From an uncultured Ruminiclostridium sp. (GTDB lineage Bacteria; Bacillota; Clostridia; Oscillospirales; Ruminococcaceae), in contig CALXBK010000008.1 in NCBI GenBank assembly GCA_944386545.1, positions 1 to 64,000 on the forward strand: a stretch of DNA of 64,000 nucleotides, read 5' to 3'. The notes under the pieces are model-generated. The model searched no databases and was not told where the DNA came from. It worked only from the letters and a program-made list of their open reading frames with translations. How positions within the stretch are numbered: the stretch's first letter is position 1; each line of letters begins with the position of its first letter. A program made the position numbers and the translations under genes. Shown one piece after another: positions 22,707 through 31,915 of the stretch.

Positions 22707-25310
22707 TTGAACAGCGAAAATGAAAGCGAAAAGCTCACGCCCATGATGCGCCAGTATGCGCAGATAAAGTCGGATTATGAGGATTATATTCTTTTTTACC
22801 GTTTGGGCGACTTTTACGAGATGTTTGACAAGGATGCGCTTGTTGTTTCAAAGGAGCTTGAGCTTACCCTTACTTCAAGGGCGGGAAGGCCTATGTGCGG
22901 CGTTCCTCATCATTCCTCGGAGGGGTATATCAAAAAGCTGATTGACAAGGGCTTCAAGGTGGCTATTTGCGAGCAGACCACCGATCCCGCCCTTGCCAAG
23001 GGGCTTGTCGAAAGGGATATAGTCCGTCTTGTCAGCGCAGGAACGGTAATAGAAGCCTCCATGCTCGAAGAGGGGCGCAACAACTATATCTCCTGCATTT
23101 ATGCCGATGACAGCGGCGTTGGACTTGCCTTTGCCGATATTTCCACGGCAGAGGTCCACGTTATGCAAAAGCAGTCGGGGGACAGGCTTGACGAGGAAAT
23201 AATAGCAGAGCTTTCACAGTACGCTCCCGTTGAGCTTATCTTCAACGAGGGCTTTATGGTACGTGAAAAGACGCATAATTTCATCAAAAACCGTTACGGA
23301 AAATGCTCGGTGCAGATTATTGATATGCCGATGTTCTCCCTTGACAGCGTTGATGAAGTAAAGGAGCAGTTCGGCGATACTCCCGACAGGCTCGGACTTG
23401 ACGATAAGGAATTTGCATTAAGAGCTTTATGCGCTTTGCTGCGCTATTTGTATAAGGCGCAAAGAAGCGGAGCAAAACGCTTTGTAAAGCTGAATGTGCA
23501 TGATAAAAACGATTATATGAGGCTCTCTTTTGAAGCAAGGAGAAACCTTGAGCTTACCGAAACCATGAGAGCGGGCGCAAAAAGAGGCTCTCTTTTCTGG
23601 GTGCTGGACAAAACCGAAACCTCTATGGGCAGACGTATGCTCAAGCAATGCATAGAACGCCCGCTTACGGACACGGCGGCGATAATGAGAAGGCATGACT
23701 CGGTTGAAGCGCTGGTAAACAACGCCTCTGCGCTCTATGATATAAAGGCGGATTTGTCTAAGGTTTACGATATTGAGCGATTGCTTACGAGAATTATATA
23801 CAAGTCGGCAAACGCAAAGGACGTTGTCGCGTTGGGCAACACCTGCTCGGTGCTTCCTCAGCTTAAAAGCGACCTTTCGCTTATTGATACACAGCTGACA
23901 AGAAGCCTTAATAAGAAAATAAGCCCGCTTGAAGATGTGACGGAGCTTATTTCAAGGGCGATAGCCGAAGAACCGCCCGCGCTTATGAAGGACGGCGGCT
24001 ATATCAGAAGCGGCTATAACGAGGAGCTTGACCGTCTGAGAGAAATTTCGGGCGGCGGCAAGGAGCTTTTGCAGAAGATAGAACAGCAGGAAAAGCAAGC
24101 TACGGGAATAAAAAATCTCCGTGTGGGCTACAACAGGGTTTTCGGCTATTATATCGAGGTTTCAAAGGGTAATATTCCGCTTGTCCCCGACAGGTACATA
24201 CGCAAGCAGACGCTTACAAACGGCGAGAGATACATAACCGAGGAGCTTAAAAAAATCGAATACGAGATACTCGGAGCGAATGAAAAAATTATTGCGCTTG
24301 AAGCACAGCTTTTCTCCGAGGTGCGGGATTTTATTGCCGCACGGCTTGACTTGATACAGCAGACCGCAGGCGCAATAGCATCGGTTGATGTGCTTTGCAG
24401 CTATGCGGCGGCGGCGATTGAGTACAACTACACAAGACCGCTTATGGCGGGCGACGGGACTATTGAGATAAAGGACGGACGTCATCCGGTAGTTGAAAAA
24501 ATGGTGAACGATGTGCTGTTTACTCCCAATGACGTTTACCTTGACCGGAAATCAAACCGTCTTATAATAATAACAGGGCCTAATATGTCGGGTAAATCCA
24601 CCTTTATGCGGCAGGTTGCGCTGATAACGCTGATGGCGCAGATAGGCAGCTTTGTTCCCGCTTCCTATGCGAGAATTTCCGCGGTGGATAAGATTTTTAC
24701 GAGAGTGGGAGCAAGCGACGATTTATCGTCGGGACAGTCAACCTTTATGGTGGAGATGACCGAGGTTGCGGGAATACTCAGCGAGGCTACCAAAAATTCG
24801 CTGGTTATACTTGACGAGATAGGCAGGGGTACCTCAACCTATGACGGACTTTCCATTGCAAAGGCAACGGCGGAGTATATCAGCTCAAAGTCCGTCGGCT
24901 GTAAGACGCTGTTTGCAACGCACTACCATGAGCTTATTTCCCTCGAAAATGAAATTGAGGGCGTGAGAAATTTCAGCGTGCGGGTAAAGCGCAGTAAGGA
25001 CGATATTAAATTTCTGCACAAGATTGTCGAGGGCGGCACGGACGACAGCTACGGCATTGAGGTAGCAAGGCTTGCGGGGCTGCCGAAAAAGGTTACCGAC
25101 AGGGCGAAGGAGATACTTTCGGGGCTTGAAAGGCCGGGCAAGGTGGAGCGTGAGCTGGAGCTAAGACAAATGGAGGAGCAGGAGCAGCAGCTTGATTTTG
25201 AGGCAATCGGCAGACAGAATATAATAAACGAAATCAAAAATCTGGAGCTTGACGACATGACGCCCAGAGAAGCGTATGCAAAGCTTGAACAACTGAAAGG
25301 AATGCTGTAA
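22707..25310 (+). CDS. mutS: DNA mismatch repair protein MutS
   Basis: 867 residues, full length. MutS recognises mismatches and signals to MutL. The mismatch-binding Phe-x-Glu motif is in RLGDFYEMF near residue 35; the core and lever domains follow; the ATPase has Walker A GPNMSGKST, the ST-motif region DDLSSGQSTFMVEM and Walker B LVILDEIGRGTSTYDG, then ATHYHE. The start is TTG at 22707 with AAAGGA at 22691-22696; the nearby ATG at 22697 is out of frame. mutL follows after 5 bp. Confidence 0.95.
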   Translation: MNSENESEKLTPMMRQYAQIKSDYEDYILFYRLGDFYEMFDKDALVVSKELELTLTSRAGRPMCGVPHHSSEGYIKKLIDKGFKVAICEQTTDPALAKGLVERDIVRLVSAGTVIEASMLEEGRNNYISCIYADDSGVGLAFADISTAEVHVMQKQSGDRLDEEIIAELSQYAPVELIFNEGFMVREKTHNFIKNRYGKCSVQIIDMPMFSLDSVDEVKEQFGDTPDRLGLDDKEFALRALCALLRYLYKAQRSGAKRFVKLNVHDKNDYMRLSFEARRNLELTETMRAGAKRGSLFWVLDKTETSMGRRMLKQCIERPLTDTAAIMRRHDSVEALVNNASALYDIKADLSKVYDIERLLTRIIYKSANAKDVVALGNTCSVLPQLKSDLSLIDTQLTRSLNKKISPLEDVTELISRAIAEEPPALMKDGGYIRSGYNEELDRLREISGGGKELLQKIEQQEKQATGIKNLRVGYNRVFGYYIEVSKGNIPLVPDRYIRKQTLTNGERYITEELKKIEYEILGANEKIIALEAQLFSEVRDFIAARLDLIQQTAGAIASVDVLCSYAAAAIEYNYTRPLMAGDGTIEIKDGRHPVVEKMVNDVLFTPNDVYLDRKSNRLIIITGPNMSGKSTFMRQVALITLMAQIGSFVPASYARISAVDKIFTRVGASDDLSSGQSTFMVEMTEVAGILSEATKNSLVILDEIGRGTSTYDGLSIAKATAEYISSKSVGCKTLFATHYHELISLENEIEGVRNFSVRVKRSKDDIKFLHKIVEGGTDDSYGIEVARLAGLPKKVTDRAKEILSGLERPGKVERELELRQMEEQEQQLDFEAIGRQNIINEIKNLELDDMTPREAYAKLEQLKGML

Positions 25311-25315
25311 GGACT

Positions 25316-27379
25316 ATGCCCGTGATAAAACTGCTTGACAAAAGCGTTGCGGAGCTTATAGCCGCAGGCGAGGTTATAGAACGTCCCGCCTCGGTTATAA
25401 AGGAGCTTGTCGAAAATTCAACAGATGCAGGCGCAAGGCATATCACCGTTGAGATAAAAAACGGCGGTATAGGCTATATGCGTATTGCGGACGACGGGTG
25501 CGGCATAGCGTTCGACGAAATGCCGACAGCCTTTTTGCGCCATGCGACAAGTAAAATCTCAAGCGGCGAGGATCTTGCTTCCATAATGACAATGGGCTTT
25601 CGCGGCGAGGCTCTCGCTTCTGTTGCGGCAGTATCCCATGCGGAGCTTATGAGCAAAAGGAAAGAGGACGAGCTGGGCGGCAGATTTGTCATTCATGGCG
25701 GCGAGCCTGTTTCGCATGAGGTGTGCGGCTGTCCCGACGGCACAACGCTTATTGTAAGAGACTTGTTTTTCAACACCCCCGCAAGGCTGAAATTTCTCAA
25801 AAAGGACGTTTCGGAGGGCAACTATGTCGCTTCGGTAATTGATAAGTTGGCGCTTGCGCACCCCGATATTTCTTTCAGATTTATAAGAGATAACAAGCCC
25901 GTGCGCCTTACCCCGGGCGACGGAATGCTGATAAGCGCGGTAAAGGCGATATACGGCAGGCAGTTTGCGTGCAGTCTTGTTCCTGTTGATTTTACGCAAG
26001 GGGGAATAAACGTTGAGGGCTTTGTGTCCTCTCCGCTTTTTTGCAGGAACAGCAGAGCCACCCAGAGCTTTTTCGTAAACACGAGATATATTAAAAGCGG
26101 CACCTGCGCCGCGGCGCTTGAGGAAGCGTACAGAAACAGCATAATGACGGGAAAATTTCCCGCCTGCGTGCTTAACATAACCATGCCTGCCGAAAATGTC
26201 GATGTAAACGTACACCCTGCAAAGACCGAAATCCGCTTCGCACAGGAAAAGCCCGTCTTTGACGCGGTATATATGGCGGTGAAAAATGCGCTTCTTAATG
26301 CGGCGGACGACAGACGCGACATAAAGCTCCCCGAACGGAAGGGTTATCACGGCGCAGAGGATTATTTTGCCAAAAATCCCGTAGTAACGCCCGTAAAACA
26401 GCAGACTCTGTGCCAAAGCGAAAGCACGGCGGCAGACGGTATGCCTGAAAAGCCTGTAAATTCCCAAAAAAGCAAGGAAGCTACAACTGTCTTTTACTCC
26501 GAGTCTAAAACCGATGATACCGCATTGCACAGCTTTAAAAAGCAATATGAGGTAAATTTGGCTCGGCTTGCCGATGAGAACGAGCCTCCGCTTCCCGCAG
26601 CGCCTCCCGGCGAGATGAGGTATCTGCCTCCCGTCAGCGTCATTGTTGACGCCGCCGAGGACAGCCAAGCGGATTTTGATATAAGCGCAAAGGAAGAAAT
26701 TCCGACACAGCCCGAAAAACGGCAAATTGAAGCTGAACAGCCGCAGGCTGAGCAGCTGCCGTGTAATCCGCCGCAGACAGAGCAGACCGAAGCCGTATGC
26801 GAGGCGCAGGAGGAGGCGGTATTCGTCAGGGTGATAGGTGAATTTGCAAAAACCTATATTATCTGCGAAGCGGGCGATGAGCTGATACTCATAGACAAGC
26901 ACGCCGCCCATGAGCGCATACGCTTTGAAAAGCTGAAAAAGGAGTTTGTCGCCTCGTCACAGCTTTTGCTGGAGGAAACGAGAGTAAAGCTGTCAGCCGA
27001 GGAGTATGACGCCCTTTCGGAGTATTATTCCTTTGCTGAGGAATGTGGGATTGAGCTTGTTTTTGACGATGACTGCACCGTGCTTGTAACGGCAATGCCG
27101 TCAGTAGTCAGCTGTTCTCCCGAGGAGATTGTCTGCGCCGTTGCACAGCGGCTTATAAATTACAGCGCAGACCAAAGCGGTGCGCTGTTTGACGATATGC
27201 TTCATACAATGGCTTGCAAATCGGCGATAAAGGCGCATGACGATACGGATATTACAGAGCTTGAAGCGCTTGCCGGGAGAGTATTTTCGGATAAGAGCAT
27301 ACGCTTTTGCCCTCACGGCAGACCTGTTACAGTTTCGCTAAAAAAGAGCAGAATAGAGCGTTTTTTCAATCGCAGCTGA
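25316..27379 (+). CDS. mutL: DNA mismatch repair protein MutL
   Basis: 687 residues. The GHKL ATPase is complete: ELIAAGEVIERPASVIKELVENS (motif I), DDGCGI, ATSKI and GFRGEALAS. A long acidic, Gln/Glu/Pro-rich linker (about 350-500) leads to the C-terminal dimerisation/endonuclease domain with DKHAAHERIRFE, the DQHAAHER-type metal motif of the MutL nucleases found in MutH-less bacteria, and ends CPHGRPV. Operon mutS-mutL-miaA with 5-13-bp gaps. Confidence 0.95.
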   Translation: MPVIKLLDKSVAELIAAGEVIERPASVIKELVENSTDAGARHITVEIKNGGIGYMRIADDGCGIAFDEMPTAFLRHATSKISSGEDLASIMTMGFRGEALASVAAVSHAELMSKRKEDELGGRFVIHGGEPVSHEVCGCPDGTTLIVRDLFFNTPARLKFLKKDVSEGNYVASVIDKLALAHPDISFRFIRDNKPVRLTPGDGMLISAVKAIYGRQFACSLVPVDFTQGGINVEGFVSSPLFCRNSRATQSFFVNTRYIKSGTCAAALEEAYRNSIMTGKFPACVLNITMPAENVDVNVHPAKTEIRFAQEKPVFDAVYMAVKNALLNAADDRRDIKLPERKGYHGAEDYFAKNPVVTPVKQQTLCQSESTAADGMPEKPVNSQKSKEATTVFYSESKTDDTALHSFKKQYEVNLARLADENEPPLPAAPPGEMRYLPPVSVIVDAAEDSQADFDISAKEEIPTQPEKRQIEAEQPQAEQLPCNPPQTEQTEAVCEAQEEAVFVRVIGEFAKTYIICEAGDELILIDKHAAHERIRFEKLKKEFVASSQLLLEETRVKLSAEEYDALSEYYSFAEECGIELVFDDDCTVLVTAMPSVVSCSPEEIVCAVAQRLINYSADQSGALFDDMLHTMACKSAIKAHDDTDITELEALAGRVFSDKSIRFCPHGRPVTVSLKKSRIERFFNRS

Positions 27380-27392
27380 AACGGAGGAACTT

Positions 27393-28328
27393 ATGTCAAA
27401 GCAATTTGTTGTGGTTGTGTGCGGACCGACGGCGTCGGGAAAAACCGCACTCGGCGTTGAGCTTGCCCGAGCTCTTGACGGAGAGATAATTTCGGCAGAC
27501 TCAATGCAGATATACAAGGGCATGGATATAGCCTCTGCAAAGCCGTCAAAGGAAGAAATGCACGGTGTACCGCATCATCTTATGGGCTTTCTGGAGCCTT
27601 TTGAGAATTTTTCCGTTGCACAGTATGTAACCCTTGCGCATGAAGTGATAAGCGACATAGCAAGCCGCGGAAAGCTCCCGATTGTGGTGGGCGGCACGGG
27701 GCTGTACATAAACTCGCTTATAGACGACATCAGCTTTGAACACAGCGAATGTGACTATGAGTACAGGCAGGAGCTTCGCCGCACCGCCGCCGAAAAGGGA
27801 AACGCTTATCTGCTTTCCATGCTCCGCGAGGTTGATAAGCAAACGGCGCATACTCTCCACGAAAACAATCTTTCACGCATTATAAGGGCGCTTGAAGTGT
27901 ACAAGACAACGGGCAGGACGATGACTGAGCTGCGCACGCTCAGCAGGGCAAAGCCCTCGCGCTACAACCCCTGCATGATAATGCCCGACTACGACAGAGC
28001 CGTTTTGTACGAAAGAATTAACAGGCGCGTTGATATAATGCTCGCAAGCGGTCTTATAGACGAGGCAAGGGAGTTTTTGTCAAGAGGATACACCTCTACC
28101 GCTTCACAAGCGATAGGATATAAGGAGCTTAGCCCCTATTTTGACGGAAGCGCGCCGCTTGACGAGTGCGTGGAAAATCTTAAAGCGGAAACAAGAAGAT
28201 ACGCAAAGCGCCAGTTCACCTGGTTCAACAGGGATGACAGAATACATAAAATAAGCGTCGGGGAAGGCAACAATTTCTATCAGCTTGTTTTAACGGCAAA
28301 AAATTATATAAAAGGTATGGAAATTTGA
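27393..28328 (+). CDS. miaA: tRNA dimethylallyltransferase
   Basis: 311 residues. MiaA transfers dimethylallyl from DMAPP to A37 of tRNA, the step before MiaB. Walker A GPTASGKTALGVELA, the SADSMQIYKGMDIASAKP block, VPHHLMGFLEP, VVGGTGLYI and the C-terminal QAIGYKEL and RRYAKRQFTWFNRD are all present. GGAGG lies before the ATG. It sits between mutL and hfq, a common order (mutL-miaA-hfq) in many bacteria. Confidence 0.95.
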   Translation: MSKQFVVVVCGPTASGKTALGVELARALDGEIISADSMQIYKGMDIASAKPSKEEMHGVPHHLMGFLEPFENFSVAQYVTLAHEVISDIASRGKLPIVVGGTGLYINSLIDDISFEHSECDYEYRQELRRTAAEKGNAYLLSMLREVDKQTAHTLHENNLSRIIRALEVYKTTGRTMTELRTLSRAKPSRYNPCMIMPDYDRAVLYERINRRVDIMLASGLIDEAREFLSRGYTSTASQAIGYKELSPYFDGSAPLDECVENLKAETRRYAKRQFTWFNRDDRIHKISVGEGNNFYQLVLTAKNYIKGMEI

Positions 28329-28337
28329 TTTAAAATG

Positions 28338-28346
28338 TGATACAAT
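28338..28346 (+). promoter_or_regulatory. Possible extended -10 promoter for hfq
   Basis: TG-A-TACAAT (28338-28346) with no good -35 hexamer; about 100 nt before the hfq ATG. It may give hfq and the division cluster a start separate from miaA. Confidence 0.4.
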
Positions 28347-28448
28347 ATACTAAGTAATATTTTTTTGCCGTATGCAAAAGGATTTACCTATAATTTTATT
28401 TTATTTAATGTTTCGCTTTTTAGCGAATAGAAGGAAGGAAGAAAATCA

Positions 28449-28709
28449 ATGGCAAAAGAACTCAATTTACAGGACGTATTCTTAAATCAGGCAAGAAAAG
28501 AAAAAATCCCCGTAACTATTTACATTACGAACGGCTTTCAGTTCAAGGGCATGGTAAAGGGCTTTGACAACTATACTGTGATACTTGATACGGACGGAAA
28601 GCAAAATCTTATCTATAAGCACGCAATTTCCACCATCACTCCTTTAAGAGCTGTTTCCATTCTGGACGCTTTTGAAAAGAATGAGGGTACCGAAGCGTCC
28701 CAGGCATAA
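28449..28709 (+). CDS. hfq: RNA chaperone Hfq
   Basis: 86 residues. The Sm1 motif ([42 protein letters not shown]) and the Sm2 motif YKHAISTI are canonical; the C-terminal tail is short, as in Firmicutes. Hfq hexamers bind A-rich and U-rich RNAs and, in Clostridia, take part in some sRNA pairing. GAAGGAAGAAAA precedes the ATG. The next gene begins 6 bp after the stop. Confidence 0.95.
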   Translation: MAKELNLQDVFLNQARKEKIPVTIYITNGFQFKGMVKGFDNYTVILDTDGKQNLIYKHAISTITPLRAVSILDAFEKNEGTEASQA

Positions 28710-28715
28710 GGCAGT

Positions 28716-29933
28716 ATGGATAACACCCTTACCACTAAAATAGTGGGTGCGCTGCTTGCGCTTTTCCTTGTTTTAACGGTTGTGGGCCAGTTTTTTGTAA
28801 AGAGCGGCAACGATTTGAAAATTGAGGTGGCTATGAGGTACAACTCACAGGACACCATAGACTTTATCGGAGTGTTTGCGAGGGACGAGCATACCGTAAG
28901 CCGCGTTACAAGCGGAGTACTGCTGTACGAGCATGAGGACGGCTCTAAGGTCGGCAAGAACAGCATTATCGCTAATACCTTTGCCTCCCGCGCCGATATT
29001 GAGTACAGCCGTGAGATAGACGTGCTTGAAAAGAAAATTGCAACGCTTAAGGACGCGCAGGCGCTTGCGGGCACGGACAACTCACAGGTAGAGGCGTTCG
29101 GCAAGCTCATTACCGAAAAGCACAGCGAGCTTACGGACGCTGTCCAAAACGGCGATTATGCGCTTGTGTCACAGCTTAAGTACGAGCTTCTCAATTTGCA
29201 ATGCAAGCGTGATATGGTTAAAGGCAAGGTTTCTGATTACAGCGCCGTTATAAAAAAATACGAAAATGAAATCTCATCGCTGGAGGACAGAATTTCCGCT
29301 TCGCCCGTCGCAATTACGGCAGATGAAACGGGATATTTTGTAAGCAGTGCGGACGGCTATGAAAATATTCTCACTGCCGAAAATGCCGCAATGCTGACGC
29401 CCTCTCAGATTAAGGATATAATCGAAAACCCCGTAAAGGAAAAGCCGCAGGGCAATGTGATCGGCAAAATGATAGAGGGCTATGAATGGAAGCTTGCGGC
29501 GGTGTTCACGCAATCTCAGGCGGCGGTGCTGACGCAGAACACCTATGTCGAGCTTATAGCGGGTGCGGATTTGTCCCGCATGACCGTTCTTGTCGAGTCT
29601 GTTGAAAAGCACGGAGATGAATATGTTGCGGTATTTTCGGCAGACGAGCTTAATTCCGTGCTTGCTTCTTCAAGAACGGGAAAGTTCAAGCTCCTCATAG
29701 ACAGCTACAACGGTATACGAATTCCGTCAACTGCGGTGCATTTTGACGATCAAAACAACGTCGGCGTGTATATTAAGGACGGTACGCAGGCACGATTTAG
29801 ATTTATCGAACGTATATATTCCGCTGAGGACTACATAATAGTCAGCGATACAAGCGGCAAGGATGGGTATCTGTCGCTTTACGACAGCGTTATAGTCGAA
29901 GGGAAGGATCTTTATGACGGAAAGACTCTCTAA
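28716..29933 (+). CDS. HlyD-like membrane protein upstream of yggS/sepF
   Basis: 405 residues. One N-terminal transmembrane helix (IVGALLALFLVLTVVGQFF) is followed by an extracellular region with a coiled coil (about 100-195) and beta-rich halves resembling a HlyD/membrane-fusion barrel. Its lipoyl-like segment SGVLLYEHEDGSKVGKNSII is seen. No partner exporter is nearby. It sits 5' of yggS-sepF, and overlaps yggS by 20 bp, so a link to cell envelope or division is suggested by context only. The family is common in Clostridia but, to my knowledge, uncharacterised. Confidence 0.65.
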   Translation: MDNTLTTKIVGALLALFLVLTVVGQFFVKSGNDLKIEVAMRYNSQDTIDFIGVFARDEHTVSRVTSGVLLYEHEDGSKVGKNSIIANTFASRADIEYSREIDVLEKKIATLKDAQALAGTDNSQVEAFGKLITEKHSELTDAVQNGDYALVSQLKYELLNLQCKRDMVKGKVSDYSAVIKKYENEISSLEDRISASPVAITADETGYFVSSADGYENILTAENAAMLTPSQIKDIIENPVKEKPQGNVIGKMIEGYEWKLAAVFTQSQAAVLTQNTYVELIAGADLSRMTVLVESVEKHGDEYVAVFSADELNSVLASSRTGKFKLLIDSYNGIRIPSTAVHFDDQNNVGVYIKDGTQARFRFIERIYSAEDYIIVSDTSGKDGYLSLYDSVIVEGKDLYDGKTL

Positions 29934-30636
29934 GCCTGCTGAGCAGACAACCATGGAGGATATAAAGCAGAATTATCTCGCCGTATGCGAAAATGCAGCG
30001 GAGGCTATGGAGCTGTCGGGCAGAAAGGACAGGGTGAGAATAATGGCGGTTACAAAAACCGTCCCCTGCGATAAGATAAATTATGCGGAAAGCCTCGGTA
30101 TAAACCTGCTGGGCGAAAACAGAGTGCAGGAATTTTTGAGTAAATACGAAAATTATTCAAAAAAATCCGAAATTCACTTCATCGGGGGCTTGCAAAAAAA
30201 CAAAGTAAAGTATATAATTGATAAGGTGAGCATGATTCATTCCGTGGACAGCGTTGAGCTTGCGGCTGAAATAAACCGCAGAGCTGCCGCACACGGAGTA
30301 AAGCCGGATATTCTTTTTGAAATAAATATAGGAAACGAGCCTTCAAAGGGAGGACTTGCAAAGGACGCTCTTTACGATACGGCAAAGGCGGTATCGGAGC
30401 TTGAAAACATCAGGATAAGAGGTCTTATGGCAATTCCGCCTGCGGGACGCGGCGAGTATTATTTTGCCGCAATGCAGGAGCTTTTTGAAAACGCAAGGCA
30501 GAAGTATTCCTTTATGTCCGCTATGGACGAGCTTTCAATGGGAATGTCGGGGGATTATGTTTCCGCCGTAAAATACGGTTCAACTATAATAAGAATAGGC
30601 AGCGGCCTGTTCGGAGCAAGAAATTACGCAGTATAA
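29914..30636 (+). CDS. yggS: YggS-family PLP homeostasis protein
   Basis: 240 residues. Fold type III PLP-binding barrel without known enzyme activity, which keeps vitamin B6 pools in balance. Hallmarks: IMAVTKTVPCDKINYAESLGINLLGENRVQEF with the PLP lysine in VTKT, IHFIGGLQKNKVKYI, ILFEINIGNEPSKGG, and the phosphate site SMGMSGDYVSAVKYGSTIIRIGSGLFG. The start at 29914 has AAGGA six bases upstream and lies inside the previous gene. It belongs to the ylm-type division cluster. Confidence 0.9.
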   Translation: MTERLSKPAEQTTMEDIKQNYLAVCENAAEAMELSGRKDRVRIMAVTKTVPCDKINYAESLGINLLGENRVQEFLSKYENYSKKSEIHFIGGLQKNKVKYIIDKVSMIHSVDSVELAAEINRRAAAHGVKPDILFEINIGNEPSKGGLAKDALYDTAKAVSELENIRIRGLMAIPPAGRGEYYFAAMQELFENARQKYSFMSAMDELSMGMSGDYVSAVKYGSTIIRIGSGLFGARNYAV

Positions 30637-30663
30637 AATTAAAATAAACGGAGGTACTCAAAA

Positions 30664-31113
30664 ATGAGCGCATTTGATTCTTTTCTGAAAAAACTTCATC
30701 CGTCTGACGGTGAAGAATACGAGGAGGAAACCATACAGCAGGAAGACACCGTTATGCCGGGATCTTCTTCTGCCGCTTCCCCTAATTCAAGCAAGATTTA
30801 CACTTATAATGCAAGCACAACGCTCCGTCTTGTGGTAAACAGACCTAAGAAATATGCCGACGCGGCAGAAATTGCGGATTTGTACAAAAACAAGACTACA
30901 GTTATACTCATGCTTAACAATACCAATAAGGACACCGCTACAAGAATTATTGACTTTCTGGGCGGCGTAAGCTATATCACAGGCGGAGAGATAAAGAGAA
31001 TAGGCGAAACCACCTATGTTCTCGCCCCCTACAACGTTGATATTTCCGGCGACCTCATTGATGAAATCAACAACATCTCCGGCGAAGAGGATATGTTTGA
31101 CGTTTTAGGCTGA
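30664..31113 (+). CDS. sepF: Cell division protein SepF
   Basis: 149 residues. SepF binds FtsZ and anchors the Z-ring to the membrane. The C-terminal core (LRLVVNRPKKYADAAEIADLYKNKTTVILMLNNTNKDTATRIIDFLGGVSYITGGEIKRIGETTYVLAPYNVDISG) matches the family, ahead of which is an acidic/Ser-rich linker. The usual N-terminal amphipathic helix is short (SAFDSFLKKL). GGAGG precedes the ATG. ylmH starts 2 bp after the stop. Confidence 0.92.
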   Translation: MSAFDSFLKKLHPSDGEEYEEETIQQEDTVMPGSSSAASPNSSKIYTYNASTTLRLVVNRPKKYADAAEIADLYKNKTTVILMLNNTNKDTATRIIDFLGGVSYITGGEIKRIGETTYVLAPYNVDISGDLIDEINNISGEEDMFDVLG

Positions 31114-31114
31114 T

Positions 31115-31903
31115 ATGCATAATTCGCAAAGCTTTGCCGAGCGCATAACAGACGCCGCAGAAAAGTGCCTGCAAAGCGGCGCACCCTTCTTCACACGGTT
31201 TCTTACCGAGGACGAGCAGGCGGCGCTTTCCGGCATTTCCTTTGTAAAGGGCGTGACGGCTGTGCTGTGCGGCGGAGTGGAAAACAAGGAACCCATAAGA
31301 AGCTGTCTGGGGTTATTTCCGTCGGAATATTTTCCGCAAGGATTTTCTCTCTGCGGATATGATAAGGCGGTTGCTTCGTATTTTCCGATAAAGGCGGTAA
31401 ACTTCACTTTCAGAAAAGGCTCACAGCTTCGCCATTCGGATATTCTGGGGGCGGTTATGGCTCTGGGGCTGAAGCGTGACGCTTTGGGGGATATTTTTAT
31501 TGAGGACGGCAAGGCGGTGCTTTTCGCTTATGAGAAAATCGCCGATTATATTGCCGATAATACAGCGAAGCTCGGAAAGGTCGGAGTGACTGCAAAAATG
31601 GCGCTTTCGGCGGACTTTGCTTTGCCTTGCCGCAGTTATGAGCAGCTTTGCTTTTCCGTGGCATCGTTGCGGCTTGACAATGTTGTAAAATGCCTTGCAA
31701 ACAGTGCGAGGGGAAATGCGGTTGACAGGTATATTGCAACGGGCTTTACAAGACTTAACGGAAATGAATGTCACGACAGCTCAAAACAGCTTAAGCAGGG
31801 GGATATTGTTTCCGTACGCGGCAAGGGGAAATTCGTGATTGACGCCGTCGGGGAGAAAACCCCAAAGGGACGTATTCATATAACAGTAAAGAAATATGTA
31901 TAG
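31115..31903 (+). CDS. ylmH: YlmH-like S4-domain RNA-binding protein
   Basis: 262 residues. An N-terminal YlmH domain is followed by an S4 RNA-binding domain from about residue 185 (LRLDNVVKCLANSARGNAVDRYIATGFTRLNG, LKQGDIVSVRGKGKF). YlmH has been tied to rescue of stalled 50S subunits in Bacillus; its gene usually lies between sepF/ylmG and divIVA, as here (ylmG itself is absent). No strong ribosome binding site is visible, so translation is probably coupled to sepF, 2 bp away. Confidence 0.88.
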   Translation: MHNSQSFAERITDAAEKCLQSGAPFFTRFLTEDEQAALSGISFVKGVTAVLCGGVENKEPIRSCLGLFPSEYFPQGFSLCGYDKAVASYFPIKAVNFTFRKGSQLRHSDILGAVMALGLKRDALGDIFIEDGKAVLFAYEKIADYIADNTAKLGKVGVTAKMALSADFALPCRSYEQLCFSVASLRLDNVVKCLANSARGNAVDRYIATGFTRLNGNECHDSSKQLKQGDIVSVRGKGKFVIDAVGEKTPKGRIHITVKKYV

Positions 31904-31915
31904 GAGGACACTTTC

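Noticed and set aside
25559..26911. 450-codon open frame on the minus strand inside mutL
   Set aside because: It is an antisense shadow of a well-conserved gene, has no recognisable domain and no ribosome binding site.
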